A DNA stretch of 64,000 bases from positions 2,790,001 to 2,854,000 of the forward strand of contig NZ_CP135435.1 in NCBI RefSeq assembly GCF_032341175.1. Direction: 5' to 3'. Both the position numbers and the translations under genes were made by a program. Shown piece by piece: positions 34,644-46,513 of the stretch. This stretch comes from Bacillus sp. DTU_2020_1000418_1_SI_GHA_SEK_038. GTDB lineage: Bacteria; Bacillota; Bacilli; Bacillales; Cytobacillaceae. Positions within the stretch are counted from its first letter, which is position 1. Each line of letters begins with the position of its first letter. Under the pieces are notes generated by a model. That model was given only the letters and a program-made list of their open reading frames with translations. It had not been told where the DNA came from and made no database searches.

Positions 34644-35933
34644 TTAATTACTAAGACTTTCTAAATGTGTAAAAAAGGAAGGATAGGAAATATAAATTGA
34701 TTCTTCATTTTCGAGCTGCACGTCTTCCTTACAAATAGCTGCGGCTATGGCAAGCATCATTCCAATTCTATGATCGCCATAACTTGAAACGATTCCACCG
34801 TTCAATTGAGAGTTTCCTTTAATAATCATTCCATCCTCAGTTGCTTCAATGTTTGCACCAAGCTTTGTAAGCTCATTTACTACCGTATCTATTCGGTTTG
34901 TCTCTTTAACCTTTAATTCCTCAGCATCTTTAATAACAGTTTCACCCTCAGCTTGCGATGCTAAAAGAGCGATAACTGGTATTTCATCAATTAATCTAGG
35001 GATTAAGTCGCCTTCAATCGTTATTCCCTTAAGATTGGATGTTTTAATTGTTATATCTCCACATGGTTCAAAGGTATCGTCCTCATATGGAACTATGGTC
35101 ATATCAGCGCCCATTGCCTTCATCACATCAATAATTCCCGTTCTTGTCGGATTTAAGCCAACATTTTTTAATGTTATGCAGCTATTAGGTATGATAGCTC
35201 CTGCAACAAGGAAGAAAGCTGCAGATGAAATATCGCCTGGAACATGAATAGAAGTTCCTGTCAGCTTCTGACCACCCTTTATGCGAACTGTACGTTCATC
35301 TGCTTCGATTATACCTCCGAATTTTCTTATCATTCTCTCAGTATGATCCCTAGTTTTCGCTGGCTCAATAATGGTTGTAGTCCCATTAGCTTGTAATCCC
35401 GCAAACAATAGGGAAGACTTTACTTGAGCACTTGCAACAGGTAATGAATACTCTATTGGTTTTAAAGACCCGCCAGATATAGATATAGGTGTATATTCAC
35501 CATTCTTTCTTCCTTGTATGGCTGCACCCATCGTTTGTAAAGGCTTTGTCACCCTTGTCATCGGTCTTTTTCCGATAGATTCGTCTCCAACTAATACGGA
35601 ATGAAATGGGCGTCCAGCAAGGATTCCTAACAGTAAACGAATAGTTGTTCCTGAATTTCCAACATCTAATATTTCAGAAGGTTCCTTTAGCCCATCAATG
35701 CCGTTTCCCTCAATAATCACTTTATCTTCTAGCTGCTGAATAGGTATGCCTAATTTCTTAAAGCAGGCGATTGTACTTAAACAATCCTCCCCCAACAAAA
35801 AGTTGGTAACAGTCGTTTTTCCTTCTGCAATAGCCCCAAACATGATGGATCGGTGAGAGATTGATTTATCACCTGGAATATTGATTGTACCCCTTAATGA
35901 AGGGATATTGGTCTTTAATTTAATTGGCTTCAA
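34644..35933 (-). CDS. aroA: 3-phosphoshikimate 1-carboxyvinyltransferase (EPSP synthase)
   Basis: A 429-residue shikimate-pathway enzyme joining phosphoenolpyruvate to shikimate 3-phosphate (named aroE in B. subtilis). [25 protein letters not shown] and SAQVKSSL are present; the RPMxR and SAQVK forms are those of class II EPSP synthases, which as a group tolerate glyphosate. Starts with TTG at 35933, six bases after AAGGGGTG; an upstream GTG is part of that site. Last gene of the aromatic operon. Confidence 0.95.
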   Translation of the reverse strand: MKPIKLKTNIPSLRGTINIPGDKSISHRSIMFGAIAEGKTTVTNFLLGEDCLSTIACFKKLGIPIQQLEDKVIIEGNGIDGLKEPSEILDVGNSGTTIRLLLGILAGRPFHSVLVGDESIGKRPMTRVTKPLQTMGAAIQGRKNGEYTPISISGGSLKPIEYSLPVASAQVKSSLLFAGLQANGTTTIIEPAKTRDHTERMIRKFGGIIEADERTVRIKGGQKLTGTSIHVPGDISSAAFFLVAGAIIPNSCITLKNVGLNPTRTGIIDVMKAMGADMTIVPYEDDTFEPCGDITIKTSNLKGITIEGDLIPRLIDEIPVIALLASQAEGETVIKDAEELKVKETNRIDTVVNELTKLGANIEATEDGMIIKGNSQLNGGIVSSYGDHRIGMMLAIAAAICKEDVQLENEESIYISYPSFFTHLESLSN

Positions 35934-35985
35934 AAAAAACACCCCTTATTAACATGCTTTTTTCTTCCATTTCTTCGTAACAAAC

Positions 35986-37092
35986 TTAAATTCCTACAGA
36001 GGTTTCAAAATTAGTGTAATTATGAATACAAATCTCAGCACGTGCACGATCTTCTTCTGTTTGAAAACTAATAACTAGAATTCCATTAATATCCACTCGA
36101 GTTTCTAGGATTCGAATATTCGTAATGCTTATCTCCTCTTTTGCTAAATATCCTGTAATCTCAGAAATTACACCTGGATAGTCAGGGATATCAACAAAAA
36201 GATCGTAAAAGGATGGGATGGCTCCTTTTTCTTTTTGCGGCAATTCATCACGAAATTGCTTAGCACGATGAAAATAATGATAAATCTCATGTTCATTTTC
36301 TTCGGAAAGCATGTTAGAGACTTTCTGCATTTCTTTTTGCCAATCATCAAGAAGATGTAACATAACCTCTTTATTATGTAGTAAGATGTCTTTCCACATT
36401 TCAGGGTTACTAGATGCAATTCTTGTTACATCACGAAAGCCTCCTGCTGCCAAACTCGGTACAAGCTTCTGCTTTGCACTTGTTTTCTCAGCCTGATGAA
36501 CGAGAGAAGCTGCGATAATATGAGGAAAATGGCTGATAACTCCTGTCAAATAATCATGTTCCTGTGGGGATAGAGTAATAAATCTTGCTTTTGTCCCAGA
36601 AAGCCAATCTTGCAGTTCCTGCAGTCTATCGTTTGCAATGTGATCTTCAGGAGTAAAAATATAAAAGGCGTTTTCAAAAAGGATCGATTTCGCAGCAGTT
36701 ACACCGCTTTTATGTGACCCAGCCATCGGATGCCCGCCAATAAAAGTGATTCCTCTTTTCTTAAAAGCATCTGCCAATTGAACGATTTCCTTTTTCGTAC
36801 TGCCAGCATCCGAAATAATAACTTGATTTTTTAAAGGAACATTTTCTAAAACTTTAAAAATCTGTTCAGTTACTTTCACTGGAGTAGCAATTAAAATTAG
36901 GTCAGCATGTTCAGCGCCTTCTTCAATTGATACGGCTATTTCATCGATAACTCCAAGCATCCTTCCAAGCTTCGACTGCTCTTCATTGATATCGAATCCA
37001 ATGACAACTGCGTCCTTGTGAGTCTTTTTAATGCATAATGCCAATGATCCCCCGATTAATCCTAAACCTATAATAAATACACGGCCTTTCAA
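35986..37092 (-). CDS. tyrA: Prephenate dehydrogenase with ACT domain
   Basis: A 368-residue NAD-dependent enzyme converting prephenate to 4-hydroxyphenylpyruvate for tyrosine. Nucleotide motif GLGLIGGS, then GGHPMAGSHKSG and SHFPHIIAASL. The C-terminal ACT domain (about 300-368) suggests feedback by tyrosine. TTG at 37092 is taken as start since AAAGGTGGTGA lies just upstream; GTG three codons earlier overlaps it. Sits between hisC and aroA. Confidence 0.93.
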   Translation of the reverse strand: MKGRVFIIGLGLIGGSLALCIKKTHKDAVVIGFDINEEQSKLGRMLGVIDEIAVSIEEGAEHADLILIATPVKVTEQIFKVLENVPLKNQVIISDAGSTKKEIVQLADAFKKRGITFIGGHPMAGSHKSGVTAAKSILFENAFYIFTPEDHIANDRLQELQDWLSGTKARFITLSPQEHDYLTGVISHFPHIIAASLVHQAEKTSAKQKLVPSLAAGGFRDVTRIASSNPEMWKDILLHNKEVMLHLLDDWQKEMQKVSNMLSEENEHEIYHYFHRAKQFRDELPQKEKGAIPSFYDLFVDIPDYPGVISEITGYLAKEEISITNIRILETRVDINGILVISFQTEEDRARAEICIHNYTNFETSVGI

Positions 37093-37180
37093 GCGGCTCA
37101 CCACCTTTATGATTGAAATTAGTGGGAAAATAGGTTCAGAGGCCATAGCAGCCTCTGATTTCTAATAAAAAATAGTTTTC

Positions 37181-38281
37181 TTAAGAAACGATTGACTTTT
37201 CAGCTAATAGTTCGGACATGATGTTAATTACACCTTCGTTTTGTTCCTTTGAACCAACTGTCACCCTCACACAAGTAGGGAAGCCTAGCGCCTTGCCTGA
37301 ACGGACGATAAAACCTCTTTCGAGTAAATATTGAAACACTTCATTTCCGTCCTTGTTAAAATCAATTAATATAAAGTTTGCTTGTGAAGGGTAATAGCTT
37401 AAACCATTCTCCTCACAAAATGTATAGAATTGTTCCAGACCTTCACGGTTTTTTTGTTTACAAAAATTAACATACTCTTTGTCTTCAAGAGCTGCTATTG
37501 CTGCGGCCTGGGCTATTGTATTGACATTAAATGGTTCCCTAGCTGGTTCTAATGTTTTAATGATTTCAGATTGGCTGATTCCAAATCCAACACGGAGGCT
37601 TGCTAAGCCATAAACTTTTGAGAATGTACGCAAAACGATAATATTAGGAAAACGATCCAGTAAATTTACAGAACTGTTATAGTCCTCAGCAACAGCATAG
37701 TCAAAGTAAGCCTCATCAATCACTACTAGAATATCATTAGGGACTTTCTCTAAGAAAGAAATTAAACGATCTTCACTTATATAAGTGCCTGTCGGATTAT
37801 TTGGGTTACAAACCCACACTACTGAAGTTAACTCACCAATAGCCTCAAGCATTCCATCAAGATCATGTTCCCCGTTTATTTGTGGAATTTCCTTAACCTC
37901 TGCTCCATCAATGATGGCGTTATGTTTATACTGCGAAAAGGTTTGTGAAGCCATTACTGTATTTGTGCCTGGTTTTAAAAGAGCCCTTGAGATAATTTGG
38001 ATGAGGTTATCAGCCCCATTGCCAAAAATAAATTGTGACGGGCTTAAACCGAAATAGCTAGCAATCGTTTCTCTTAAATTGGTAGCATTCCCATCTGGAT
38101 ATAAAGGAAATGAAACAGATGAACTTTTGATAGCTGCAATCACATTTTCGGAGCATCCAAAAGGATTTTCATTGGATGCCAGTTTAACAATTTTCTCTAA
38201 ACCATATTGTCTTTTTACTTCATCGATTGGTTTCCCGGGTTGATATGGGGATAATTGAAGCAACTGCTCTTTCCATTTCAT
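37181..38281 (-). CDS. hisC: Histidinol-phosphate / aromatic aminotransferase
   Basis: A 366-residue PLP-dependent aminotransferase. ASNENPFG, NPNNPTGTY, DEAYFDYA and the PLP lysine in RTFSKVYGLASLR are present. In B. subtilis the enzyme at this position serves both histidine and tyrosine/phenylalanine synthesis. Here it directly follows aroH, because the trp genes that separate them in B. subtilis are missing. Confidence 0.94.
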   Translation of the reverse strand: MKWKEQLLQLSPYQPGKPIDEVKRQYGLEKIVKLASNENPFGCSENVIAAIKSSSVSFPLYPDGNATNLRETIASYFGLSPSQFIFGNGADNLIQIISRALLKPGTNTVMASQTFSQYKHNAIIDGAEVKEIPQINGEHDLDGMLEAIGELTSVVWVCNPNNPTGTYISEDRLISFLEKVPNDILVVIDEAYFDYAVAEDYNSSVNLLDRFPNIIVLRTFSKVYGLASLRVGFGISQSEIIKTLEPAREPFNVNTIAQAAAIAALEDKEYVNFCKQKNREGLEQFYTFCEENGLSYYPSQANFILIDFNKDGNEVFQYLLERGFIVRSGKALGFPTCVRVTVGSKEQNEGVINIMSELLAEKSIVS

Positions 38282-38337
38282 AATGACTCACCTTTTCTTT
38301 TCAATGTCGTAATTAATCAGTGTGAAATTGATTAGTG

Positions 38338-38712
38338 TTAGAACTTGTCAGCAGTATTTAAATCAGGTCTTAGCTTAATTGCATTTCCTAAGTATATGTG
38401 ACTAATATCTTGTTGCGAAATATTTGTGTTCACATGCATCATTACACGAATACATCTTTCTAATGAGGATTCTACTGGAATTTCCCTCATACACATAACA
38501 GGAACATACTTCCAGCCATCAATTAATCTCATCGCTCTTGCAGGGAATACTGCTGTGATATCCTCTGTCACTGAAATGAAGACAGATGCAACCGTTTCAG
38601 CATCGATCGAATTTTCCTCAATCATCTTCCTCAGCAAAATCTCAGTTGCCTCAATTATTTCCATTTCATTATTTTCATTTACCGTAGTAGCCCCTCTAAC
38701 TCCACGTATCAC
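38338..38712 (-). CDS. aroH: Monofunctional chorismate mutase, AroH class
   Basis: A 124-residue enzyme turning chorismate into prephenate, of the rare pseudo-alpha/beta-barrel AroH fold. MIRGVRGATTV at the start, FISVTEDITAVFPARA, VPVMCMREI and CIRVMMHVNT are close to B. subtilis. GTG at 38712 is chosen with GGAGGG 6 bases upstream; an in-frame TTG two codons earlier touches that site. 13 bp after aroB. Confidence 0.95.
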   Translation of the reverse strand: MIRGVRGATTVNENNEMEIIEATEILLRKMIEENSIDAETVASVFISVTEDITAVFPARAMRLIDGWKYVPVMCMREIPVESSLERCIRVMMHVNTNISQQDISHIYLGNAIKLRPDLNTADKF

Positions 38713-38725
38713 ATGCAACCCTCCC

Positions 38726-39802
38726 TTATTGTTGAAAATATTCTAGCTGCTTAACCAATTGCGCTTCTGAAACCTCACATAATCCGGGATTACCGATTTC
38801 CTTTAATAGAACAAAGTTTACTTTTTGGCCGATGGACTTTTTATCTTGTTTCATACGCTCAATTAAATGTTGAGCCGTTAATGCTTTAGGGATTTCGGTC
38901 TCATAGCCAAGACGAGTGAGCCAATTTCTTAATGGTTCAATATCAAAGGGAAGACCTGTCATGTTTTTGCTTAATTGCAAGGCAAACAGCATACCGATCA
39001 ATATAGATTCCCCATGCGTCCATTTACCGTAGCCCATTTCAGCTTCAATAGCATGGCCAAGCGTATGGCCAAAATTTAAGTAAGCACGGATTCCGGACTC
39101 TTTCTCATCCTTTGAAACAAAATAGTTCTTAATTTCAATCCCCTTAACTAAGGCATATTGCAAACTCTTCCCGTCAAATTCCTCTAGGGAATTCACATGG
39201 TTTAACAGCCATTCATAAAAGGATGGATCATGAATTAAACTATGCTTGATAACTTCGGCAAACCCTGATCGTCTTTCATTTAGTGGAAGAGATCGCAGAA
39301 AATGCAAATCATAGAATACAGCTTCCGGCTGATAAAAAGCGCCGATCATATTTTTTCCCAATGGATGATTAATAGCCACTTTACCGCCTACAGCGCTATC
39401 ATGTGCTAAGATTGTTGTTGGCACTTGGAGAAAAGGGATTCCCCGCATGAATGTAGATGCTACAAATCCGCCTAGATCTCCAATTGCTCCACCGCCAAAT
39501 GCAATCAATAACGATTTCCTATCCAGCCTCTTTTCCAAAGCAAAACTTAGTGACTGATAATATACATCAAAGGTTTTCGCTTTTTCTCCGCTTGGAACGA
39601 TGCAGAATTCCACTTTAAAATTTGATAAGGCAGATTTCATGCTATCTAAATAAAGCTCTGCAACTGTTTCATCAGTCATGACCATAATCGTTGTTAAAGA
39701 AGGGAATTTTTCTTGAATAAATGAACTGACTTGATTGATAACCCCTGGGCTAACATAAACAGGATATGTTTTCGAATTTGTTTCAATGGTTACGGTGTCC
39801 AT
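38726..39802 (-). CDS. aroB: 3-dehydroquinate synthase
   Basis: A 358-residue NAD- and metal-dependent enzyme, the second step of the shikimate pathway. PSGEKAKT, GGGAIGDLGGFVASTFMRG, HDSAVGGK, and the metal-binding NFGHTLGHAIE are intact. Start overlaps the aroC stop by one base (TAATG), so the two are coupled. Confidence 0.96.
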   Translation of the reverse strand: MDTVTIETNSKTYPVYVSPGVINQVSSFIQEKFPSLTTIMVMTDETVAELYLDSMKSALSNFKVEFCIVPSGEKAKTFDVYYQSLSFALEKRLDRKSLLIAFGGGAIGDLGGFVASTFMRGIPFLQVPTTILAHDSAVGGKVAINHPLGKNMIGAFYQPEAVFYDLHFLRSLPLNERRSGFAEVIKHSLIHDPSFYEWLLNHVNSLEEFDGKSLQYALVKGIEIKNYFVSKDEKESGIRAYLNFGHTLGHAIEAEMGYGKWTHGESILIGMLFALQLSKNMTGLPFDIEPLRNWLTRLGYETEIPKALTAQHLIERMKQDKKSIGQKVNFVLLKEIGNPGLCEVSEAQLVKQLEYFQQ

Positions 39803-40974
39803 TAGAAATCCCTCGCAAACTCTCTTTGCCCATCAATAATTTCCTTTAGTGTTTCAAACCGGTCTGAGTAATATTGATCTACGATTGCAGCTGCTAATTC
39901 CCAAGCTATAACATTCTCTGCCACAACTGCTGCGGCAGGAACCGCACAGCTATCTGATCTCTCAATGCTTGCTGAAAATGGCTCCTTTGTTTCAATATCA
40001 ACACTTTGAAGCGGCTTATATAAGGTAGGAATTGGCTTCATAACGCCTCTTACTACAATTGGCATGCCCGTTGACATTCCGCCTTCTAAACCGCCTAATC
40101 GATTCGATTTACGGTAGTAGCCTTGTTCCTGGCTCCATGCAATTTCATCATGAACCTCACTGCCAGGCTTGCTTGCAGCTTCAAAGCCGATGCCAATCTC
40201 TACACCTTTAAAGGCATTGATGCTCATAATCCCGCTAGCTAATTTAGCATCTAGCTTCCGATCATAATGAACATAGCTGCCGACTCCAGGAGGCATACCT
40301 TCAACAATCACTTCAACAATGCCGCCAATAGAATCACCCTGCTCTTTTGCATCATCAATAGCCTTCATCATTTCCTGTTCAGCATTCTGATCAATACAGC
40401 GAACTGGTGAGGCTTCTGAAATCTCCTTTAGCTTTTCAAGCGTTTCATATTCTCTAACTGCAGACCTGACTCCGCCAATTTCTATCACATGAGAAGCGAT
40501 ATTAATTCCAAGTTCAGCCAATAGTTTTTTAGCTACTGCCCCTGCTGCCACTCTTACTGTTGTTTCTCTAGCTGAAGAACGTTCAAGTACATTTCTCATA
40601 TCTCTGTGTCCATATTTAAGAGCGCCGTTCAAATCAGCATGCCCAGGGCGGGGGCGAGTAATTTTTCTTTTTATTTCGTCTTCTTCTTCTGGAGCAATTG
40701 GCTCTTGCCCCATAATTTTCGTCCAATGCTTCCAATCATTATTTTCAACAACTAATGCAACTGGGGATCCTAAAGTGTAACCATGCCTGACTCCCCCAGT
40801 AATTTGTACTGTATCCTTTTCAATTTGCATTCTTCTGCCTCGGCCATGTCCTTTTTGACGTCTAGCCAATTCTAAATTTATATCAGAAGCAAGCAAAGGC
40901 AATCCCGCTGGCAGCCCCTCAATAATAGCGGTAAGCTGCGGGCCATGTGATTCACCTGAAGTTAAATATCTCAA
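39802..40974 (-). CDS. aroC: Chorismate synthase
   Basis: A 390-residue FMN-dependent enzyme making chorismate (aroF in B. subtilis). The signatures [34 protein letters not shown] and GVMKPIPTL are intact. TTG at 40974 gives the B. subtilis-like start [11 protein letters not shown], preceded by AAGGGGGAA; the longer reading overlaps that site. First gene of the aromatic operon. Confidence 0.96.
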   Translation of the reverse strand: MRYLTSGESHGPQLTAIIEGLPAGLPLLASDINLELARRQKGHGRGRRMQIEKDTVQITGGVRHGYTLGSPVALVVENNDWKHWTKIMGQEPIAPEEEDEIKRKITRPRPGHADLNGALKYGHRDMRNVLERSSARETTVRVAAGAVAKKLLAELGINIASHVIEIGGVRSAVREYETLEKLKEISEASPVRCIDQNAEQEMMKAIDDAKEQGDSIGGIVEVIVEGMPPGVGSYVHYDRKLDAKLASGIMSINAFKGVEIGIGFEAASKPGSEVHDEIAWSQEQGYYRKSNRLGGLEGGMSTGMPIVVRGVMKPIPTLYKPLQSVDIETKEPFSASIERSDSCAVPAAAVVAENVIAWELAAAIVDQYYSDRFETLKEIIDGQREFARDF

Positions 40975-41149
40975 AGCTCTTTCCCCCTTCAACTCATTAA
41001 AGAATTATGTATCAATATAACATATCGGCAAAAATATGAATAGTAAAAATAGAAAATTCATTTAATTTTTTGTAAAAAAACAATAATTAAGCGGATATAG
41101 CTTCTATTCTCTAAATGCGTTCAAATTTAACACGAAAAATATTTACTTC

Positions 41150-41182
41150 AAAAAAGAAAGAAGCCTGTATCGATACAGACTC
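41150..41182 (-). terminator. Terminator downstream of cheR
   Basis: CTGTATCGATACAG palindrome within a longer stem, followed on the minus strand by TTCTTTCTTTTTT. Confidence 0.75.
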
Positions 41183-41189
41183 CTTATCT

Positions 41190-41975
<786 letters not shown>

Positions 41976-42058
41976 CTAGTTCATTCTATTCACCACATAA
42001 GTATAGCTGAAATTTTGACAAAAAGGACCAAAATTTGTTACAAAAACCTTTCATTAAC

Positions 42059-42092
42059 AAAAAAAAGCACCCGCAATCCATTGCGAGTACTC
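42059..42092 (-). terminator. Terminator downstream of ndk
   Basis: CTCGCAA / TTGCGGG core stem (with a G-T pair) around ATGGA, ending in T8 on the minus strand. Confidence 0.75.
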
Positions 42093-42099
42093 TTTCCAT

Positions 42100-42546
42100 T
42101 TAGTTAATCCATTCATTCATTAGCTTTGAATATTCAACAAGCTCAGCTTGGTTAAAGAATAAGCCGATTTCACGTTCTGCACTTGCAGGTGAATCAGAAC
42201 CATGAATAATATTTTTTCCTACAGTAGCTGCGAAATCACCACGGATCGTGCCTGGTGCTGCATCTTTCGGATTCGTTGCTCCCATCATTTGACGAGCTGT
42301 TGCAATTACATTTTCACCTTCCCAAACCATTGCGAAAACAGGGCCTGAAGTGATGAAATCTACTAATTCGCCGAAGAAAGGGCGCTCTTTGTGCTCGCCA
42401 TAATGCTGCTCAGCAAGTTCCTTTGAAATGCTCATAAGCTTACCGCCAACAAGCTGAAAACCCTTCTTTTCGAAGCGAGCTACAATCTCACCAATTAAAT
42501 TACGCTGAACGCCGTCAGGCTTAACCATTAAAAATGTTTTTTCCAT
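42100..42546 (-). CDS. ndk: Nucleoside diphosphate kinase
   Basis: A 148-residue enzyme balancing nucleoside triphosphate pools. [15 protein letters not shown] and the catalytic His115 in NIIHGSDSP are present. ATG at 42546 follows AGGAG; an in-frame TTG three codons upstream is less likely. Between hepT and cheR, the conserved Bacillus order. Confidence 0.97.
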   Translation of the reverse strand: MEKTFLMVKPDGVQRNLIGEIVARFEKKGFQLVGGKLMSISKELAEQHYGEHKERPFFGELVDFITSGPVFAMVWEGENVIATARQMMGATNPKDAAPGTIRGDFAATVGKNIIHGSDSPASAEREIGLFFNQAELVEYSKLMNEWIN

Positions 42547-42665
42547 GAATTTCAACTCCTAAAGCTATGTATAGTGAATTATCCTATTACGGTAATCCAC
42601 GAAAATATTAACATTGTTTTGAAGATAATACAAGTTCATTAAAAAGACATTGAACCTAATTGTGA

Positions 42666-43628
42666 TTAAAAACTTCTTTTGCCAATTACTTTCGCAATAT
42701 CGATTAATGTCTTCTTTGCACGATTTTGCGGGAGTTCCTTTAATATATCCAGTGCCTTGTTTAAATATAAATCACTGACCTGCAGAGATCTTTCGATGGC
42801 GCCAGAGCTCTTAATCAGCGAAATGATTCTTTCAATATCACTCCGTTCTGTCGTCTCTCGAACTTGAATAATCTCTTTTCGGATTTCTTCATCCTCCATG
42901 GCAAACAAAACCGGCAAAGTAATATTGCCTTGGTGAAGGTCATCTCCAGCAGGTTTCCCCAGGTCTTTTTCCGTGCCTGTAAAATCAAGGACATCATCAA
43001 TAATCTGATAGGACATTCCGACATAATATCCAAAGCGATAAAGCATTTTATGAATCTTTTCATCAACGTCAGCTGCAATTGCACCAAGCTGACAGCTGAC
43101 AGCTATAAGAATCGCTGTTTTCCGTTTAATTCTTCGGAAGTAATCACGAATATTTTGTTCGAAATTATATTTATCCTGAATCTGTTCAATTTCCCCAATA
43201 CAGAGTTCTACCAAAGTGTTAGACAAAATCTGGTGAGTAAATGGTTTCTCAATTTCTGTAATCAGTTCCAAAGAACGAGCAAAAATATAATCTCCTGTAT
43301 ACATGGCGACTTTATTGTCCCATTTGGCCTTAATAGTCGGCTTTCCCCTTCTTAATTCTGCGTCATCAATGACATCATCATGAACGAGAGAAGCCATGTG
43401 AATTAACTCAAGCGCAACTGCCACATTTTTTATTTTATTTATGTCATAGGCACCAAACTTGCCAGCAAGCAAAACAAAAACAGGGCGGATTCTTTTTCCC
43501 CCGGCTTTTAATAAATGCAAGGATGCTTTGTGTAATAAAGGAGACTCCGCTTGAACTGTTTCTTCGAGAGTTTGCTCTATATTTTTTAAATCTGAATTTA
43601 GAAATGAATACATCATTTTTAATTTCAT
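42666..43628 (-). CDS. hepT: Heptaprenyl diphosphate synthase component II
   Basis: A 320-residue catalytic subunit of the prenyltransferase that makes the C35 side chain of menaquinone-7. First aspartate-rich motif DDVID (84-88), second DDVLD (211-215), with GGKRIRPVF and GEIEQI. Needs component I (hepS), encoded two genes upstream. Third gene of hepS-menG-hepT (gerC). Confidence 0.96.
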   Translation of the reverse strand: MKLKMMYSFLNSDLKNIEQTLEETVQAESPLLHKASLHLLKAGGKRIRPVFVLLAGKFGAYDINKIKNVAVALELIHMASLVHDDVIDDAELRRGKPTIKAKWDNKVAMYTGDYIFARSLELITEIEKPFTHQILSNTLVELCIGEIEQIQDKYNFEQNIRDYFRRIKRKTAILIAVSCQLGAIAADVDEKIHKMLYRFGYYVGMSYQIIDDVLDFTGTEKDLGKPAGDDLHQGNITLPVLFAMEDEEIRKEIIQVRETTERSDIERIISLIKSSGAIERSLQVSDLYLNKALDILKELPQNRAKKTLIDIAKVIGKRSF

Positions 43629-43764
43629 TTCTCATACTCACCCAGCTTAAAATCCTGTCTGCAGCTTCCATACATTTAGAGGACGTTCAATTTGTCAAGC
43701 TAGCAGCTCAACATTGATCCATCCGAATATCAATTTCGATGAAAAACGCATTCAGAAAAAAGTT

Positions 43765-44472
43765 TTATTTTTCTTTACTTCCAATGTGCACCGCTGCAAC
43801 CCCGCCGCTGTAAGGTTTATAAGTAACTTTTACAAACCCAGCTTCTTCGAACATGTTAGCAAGTTCCTTCATACCAGGGAAGTCGCGGGCTGATTCTTGT
43901 AACCATGAATACTCTTTATAGCTCTTTGCAAATATTTTCCCGAACAAAGGCATAATAAAGCGGAAATAGAGGTAATATGCTTGTTTGAAACCAAACATAG
44001 TAGGCTGGGATGTCTCAAGGCATACAGCCAATCCACCTGGTTTAAGCACCCGGCGCATTTCCTTTAAAACTTGCAAATAATCCGGTACATTCCGGAGTCC
44101 GAAGCCAATTGTTACATAATCAAATGTATGGTCAGGGAATGGCAATTCCATTGCATTGCCATGCACAAGCTTAACATGCTTCAAATTATGCTCTTTTACC
44201 TTTTGCTCACCAATTTTCAGCATATTTTTACTGAAATCAAGCCCAACTACTTCTCCGTCTGTACCAACTGCCTCTGCCAAGCTAATAGTCCAATCAGCAG
44301 TCCCGCAGCATAGATCTAAAGCTTTGGAACCTTTTTGGACATTCATGCGCTTCATGGTGTCCTTACGCCATCTTAAATGCTGTTGAAAGCTAATGACTGA
44401 ATTCATCTTATCATAGTTGTCATAAATCTTCTCAAAAACATGATGGACGCGCTCTTCTTTTGATTGTTGCAT
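43765..44472 (-). CDS. menG: Demethylmenaquinone methyltransferase
   Basis: A 235-residue SAM-dependent enzyme (UbiE/COQ5 family) catalysing the last step of menaquinone synthesis. SAM motif DLCCGTADW, then [20 protein letters not shown] and [11 protein letters not shown]. The neighbours make the prenyl side chain it modifies. 5 bp after hepS. Confidence 0.96.
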   Translation of the reverse strand: MQQSKEERVHHVFEKIYDNYDKMNSVISFQQHLRWRKDTMKRMNVQKGSKALDLCCGTADWTISLAEAVGTDGEVVGLDFSKNMLKIGEQKVKEHNLKHVKLVHGNAMELPFPDHTFDYVTIGFGLRNVPDYLQVLKEMRRVLKPGGLAVCLETSQPTMFGFKQAYYLYFRFIMPLFGKIFAKSYKEYSWLQESARDFPGMKELANMFEEAGFVKVTYKPYSGGVAAVHIGSKEK

Positions 44473-44477
44473 GCCTT

Positions 44478-45293
44478 CTAACCTTCCTCCACAAATATAT
44501 TTTCCGCAGGCTGATGCTGACTAATTATCGCATTTGCTCTTTGCTTCATTGGTTCATTCAGATTTGGGAGCTTGCTCATATATTTTTCAATTAATTTCTT
44601 TGAGTTATCGAGATACCTGTCGCATGTGTGAATTAATAAATGCTGCTGGTCAGAGCTTTGCTCGGTATATTGGTTTTTAGATATTAATAAATTTTTCAGC
44701 GCTTCAAAAACGATTGATGTCTCACCTTGTAAAAATCTCATCTTCTCCATCAACAGCCTTTTCCTAAATAAAAGGTTAGAAGCAAATTCGTTCCAATTTG
44801 GATCCTCCAGTAAATCGATTACCTTTTCAAACAAAGAGGATTCAATTTTTCTAACACTCTCCATTAATATGTCAACTGCTTCAACTGCTGTTTGATATAC
44901 TGAAATCTTATTTTCATTTACTTCTTTAATGCCTGTTGCGAGGGATCGAATTAAGGTGATATCCTCAAATTCTGCCAGAATTTTATAATATAAACCGCTA
45001 TAGTACACACCAGCTAGTACTGTAAGCTGCCGGCTTTTTAACTGGCCGGCGTCTAATTCTTCATTTGTGACTAATTCATGTGTATCAAGCGCAATTTGAA
45101 TCAGCATGGTTGTAGTAGCATAATTTCTTATCTTTTCTTCAGGAAGATCCATATGATCAAGAACTGAAACTAGGAGTAACAGCTTATCTTCATCTATATT
45201 TGGCGATTCTATGTATTTAAGTAAATAAGGGTGCCGTATCTTTTCTTCGATTTGCTCCTTAACAATTGCCATTTTCACCTTCATGTCTAGCAT
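44478..45293 (-). CDS. hepS: Heptaprenyl diphosphate synthase component I
   Basis: A 271-residue helical, non-catalytic partner subunit that sets product length in the two-subunit heptaprenyl synthase. It lacks aspartate-rich motifs. The [12 protein letters not shown] and [17 protein letters not shown] segments are family-specific. ATG at 45293 follows AAGGGTGA. Opens the hepS-menG-hepT operon. Confidence 0.92.
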   Translation of the reverse strand: MLDMKVKMAIVKEQIEEKIRHPYLLKYIESPNIDEDKLLLLVSVLDHMDLPEEKIRNYATTTMLIQIALDTHELVTNEELDAGQLKSRQLTVLAGVYYSGLYYKILAEFEDITLIRSLATGIKEVNENKISVYQTAVEAVDILMESVRKIESSLFEKVIDLLEDPNWNEFASNLLFRKRLLMEKMRFLQGETSIVFEALKNLLISKNQYTEQSSDQQHLLIHTCDRYLDNSKKLIEKYMSKLPNLNEPMKQRANAIISQHQPAENIFVEEG

Positions 45294-45481
45294 GCGATCA
45301 CCCTTGTTTTCCTTAAGTTTTCTTCATCACTGTGATATTATCATTTTTTCGTTTTTATACATTATTACACATACCTTTATCCATAAGGCAGGACAATTAT
45401 ATCACAACTTAGAATACCTTAATAGGAGATTTTCCGGAAAAAACTAAAGTCTAGGATATAAAAGCCTGCAAATGTTAATTG

Positions 45482-45718
45482 TTATTTTTTTGCTTCGCTG
45501 TCAATCTCACCATAGGAGGTAAGGATTGTCGCGCTTCCTCTAATTTTTATAGCGGAAGTATGCTCTGTGAACTGAGCAATCATGACTTCACCTTGATCCA
45601 GTTTTTCCGAATGATGAAATCTAGTATCAGTTCCTCTTGTTAAACCTATGACATTGACACCGTCTTCCTTTGCCTTAATAACGATATAATCATTTCCATT
45701 GGGATTTTTCTTATCCAT
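45482..45718 (-). CDS. mtrB: Transcription attenuation protein TRAP
   Basis: A 78-residue tryptophan-activated RNA-binding protein that assembles as an 11-mer ring and binds (G/U)AG repeats in trp leader RNAs. [19 protein letters not shown] and the RNA-binding KIRGSATIL segment match. Follows folE as in the B. subtilis mtrAB operon. Its classic target, the trp operon, is not in its usual place in this window. Confidence 0.95.
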   Translation of the reverse strand: MDKKNPNGNDYIVIKAKEDGVNVIGLTRGTDTRFHHSEKLDQGEVMIAQFTEHTSAIKIRGSATILTSYGEIDSEAKK

Positions 45719-45782
45719 ACTAACACCCTTTTAGCGATTATTTATAAGTCAATAAGAATTCACTCAATCTTAGCTTAATGGA

Positions 45783-46349
45783 TTAAAATTTTATTAAAGA
45801 TAAAACTTCAGCACGTGCTTTGTCATCTTCTGAAAAAGTTCCTCTAACAGCCGTTGTAACTGTTTTGGAACCCGGCTTTTTCACTCCGCGCATCGTCATA
45901 CACATATGTTCAGCTTCTACTACAACCATTACTCCATTTGGCTCAAGCTTCTCTAAAATCGCATCCGCAACTGTAGAAGTAATTCGTTCCTGAAGCTGTG
46001 GACGTTTCGCAACTGCCTCCACTGCCCTAGCCAATTTACTTAAACCTGCAACTCGGCCATTTCTTGGAATATAGGCAACATGAGCTTTTCCGTAAAAAGG
46101 TACAAGGTGGTGCTCACAAAGTGAATAGAAAGGGATGTCCTTTACTAATACTAACTCTTCATGATCTTCGCTAAAAATGGTCTCGAAGTATTCTTTCGGA
46201 TCCTGATTTAATCCTGCAAACACCTCTTCATACATTTTTGCTACTCGCTTTGGTGTATCTAATAATCCTTCACGGTTTGGATCTTCCCCGACTGCTTCTA
46301 ATATTAAGCGTACGGCATCCTCTATCTGCGCACGATTTACATTCGACAT
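45783..46349 (-). CDS. folE: GTP cyclohydrolase I
   Basis: A 188-residue zinc enzyme starting folate synthesis (mtrA). Zinc ligands lie in LCEHHLVPF and [19 protein letters not shown] is the family signature. ATG at 46349 after GAGGGGGAAG; a TTG one codon earlier is possible. 64 bp upstream of mtrB. Confidence 0.96.
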   Translation of the reverse strand: MSNVNRAQIEDAVRLILEAVGEDPNREGLLDTPKRVAKMYEEVFAGLNQDPKEYFETIFSEDHEELVLVKDIPFYSLCEHHLVPFYGKAHVAYIPRNGRVAGLSKLARAVEAVAKRPQLQERITSTVADAILEKLEPNGVMVVVEAEHMCMTMRGVKKPGSKTVTTAVRGTFSEDDKARAEVLSLIKF

Positions 46350-46452
46350 CAAACTTCCCCCTCAGACAATCTTGCTTTCTTAAACTCCAATATTTCCATA
46401 TTAGCATATTATTTTCGTAACAAGCAAAAAGAATAATGGTAGGGGGGAATAT

Positions 46453-46480
46453 AAAAAAACCGCGAATGATTCGCGGTTTT
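46453..46480. terminator. Terminator of hbs
   Basis: AAACCGCGAA / TTCGCGGTTT stem flanked by A and T runs on both sides, between hbs and folE. Confidence 0.88.
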
Positions 46481-46513
46481 TACTTTAGGCTTTGTTTAAG
46501 CACTTATATGTAC

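Noticed and set aside
34849..35247. 132-codon open frame on the plus strand
   Set aside because: Antisense shadow of aroA; low-complexity composition typical of a complementary frame.
38713..38725. TRAP-binding repeats near aroB-aroH
   Set aside because: No run of GAG/TAG triplets with regular spacing is present in the aromatic operon leaders or gaps.
42864..43355. 163-codon open frame on the plus strand
   Set aside because: Lies entirely antisense to hepT, which has full catalytic motifs; no ribosome binding site and no recognisable product.
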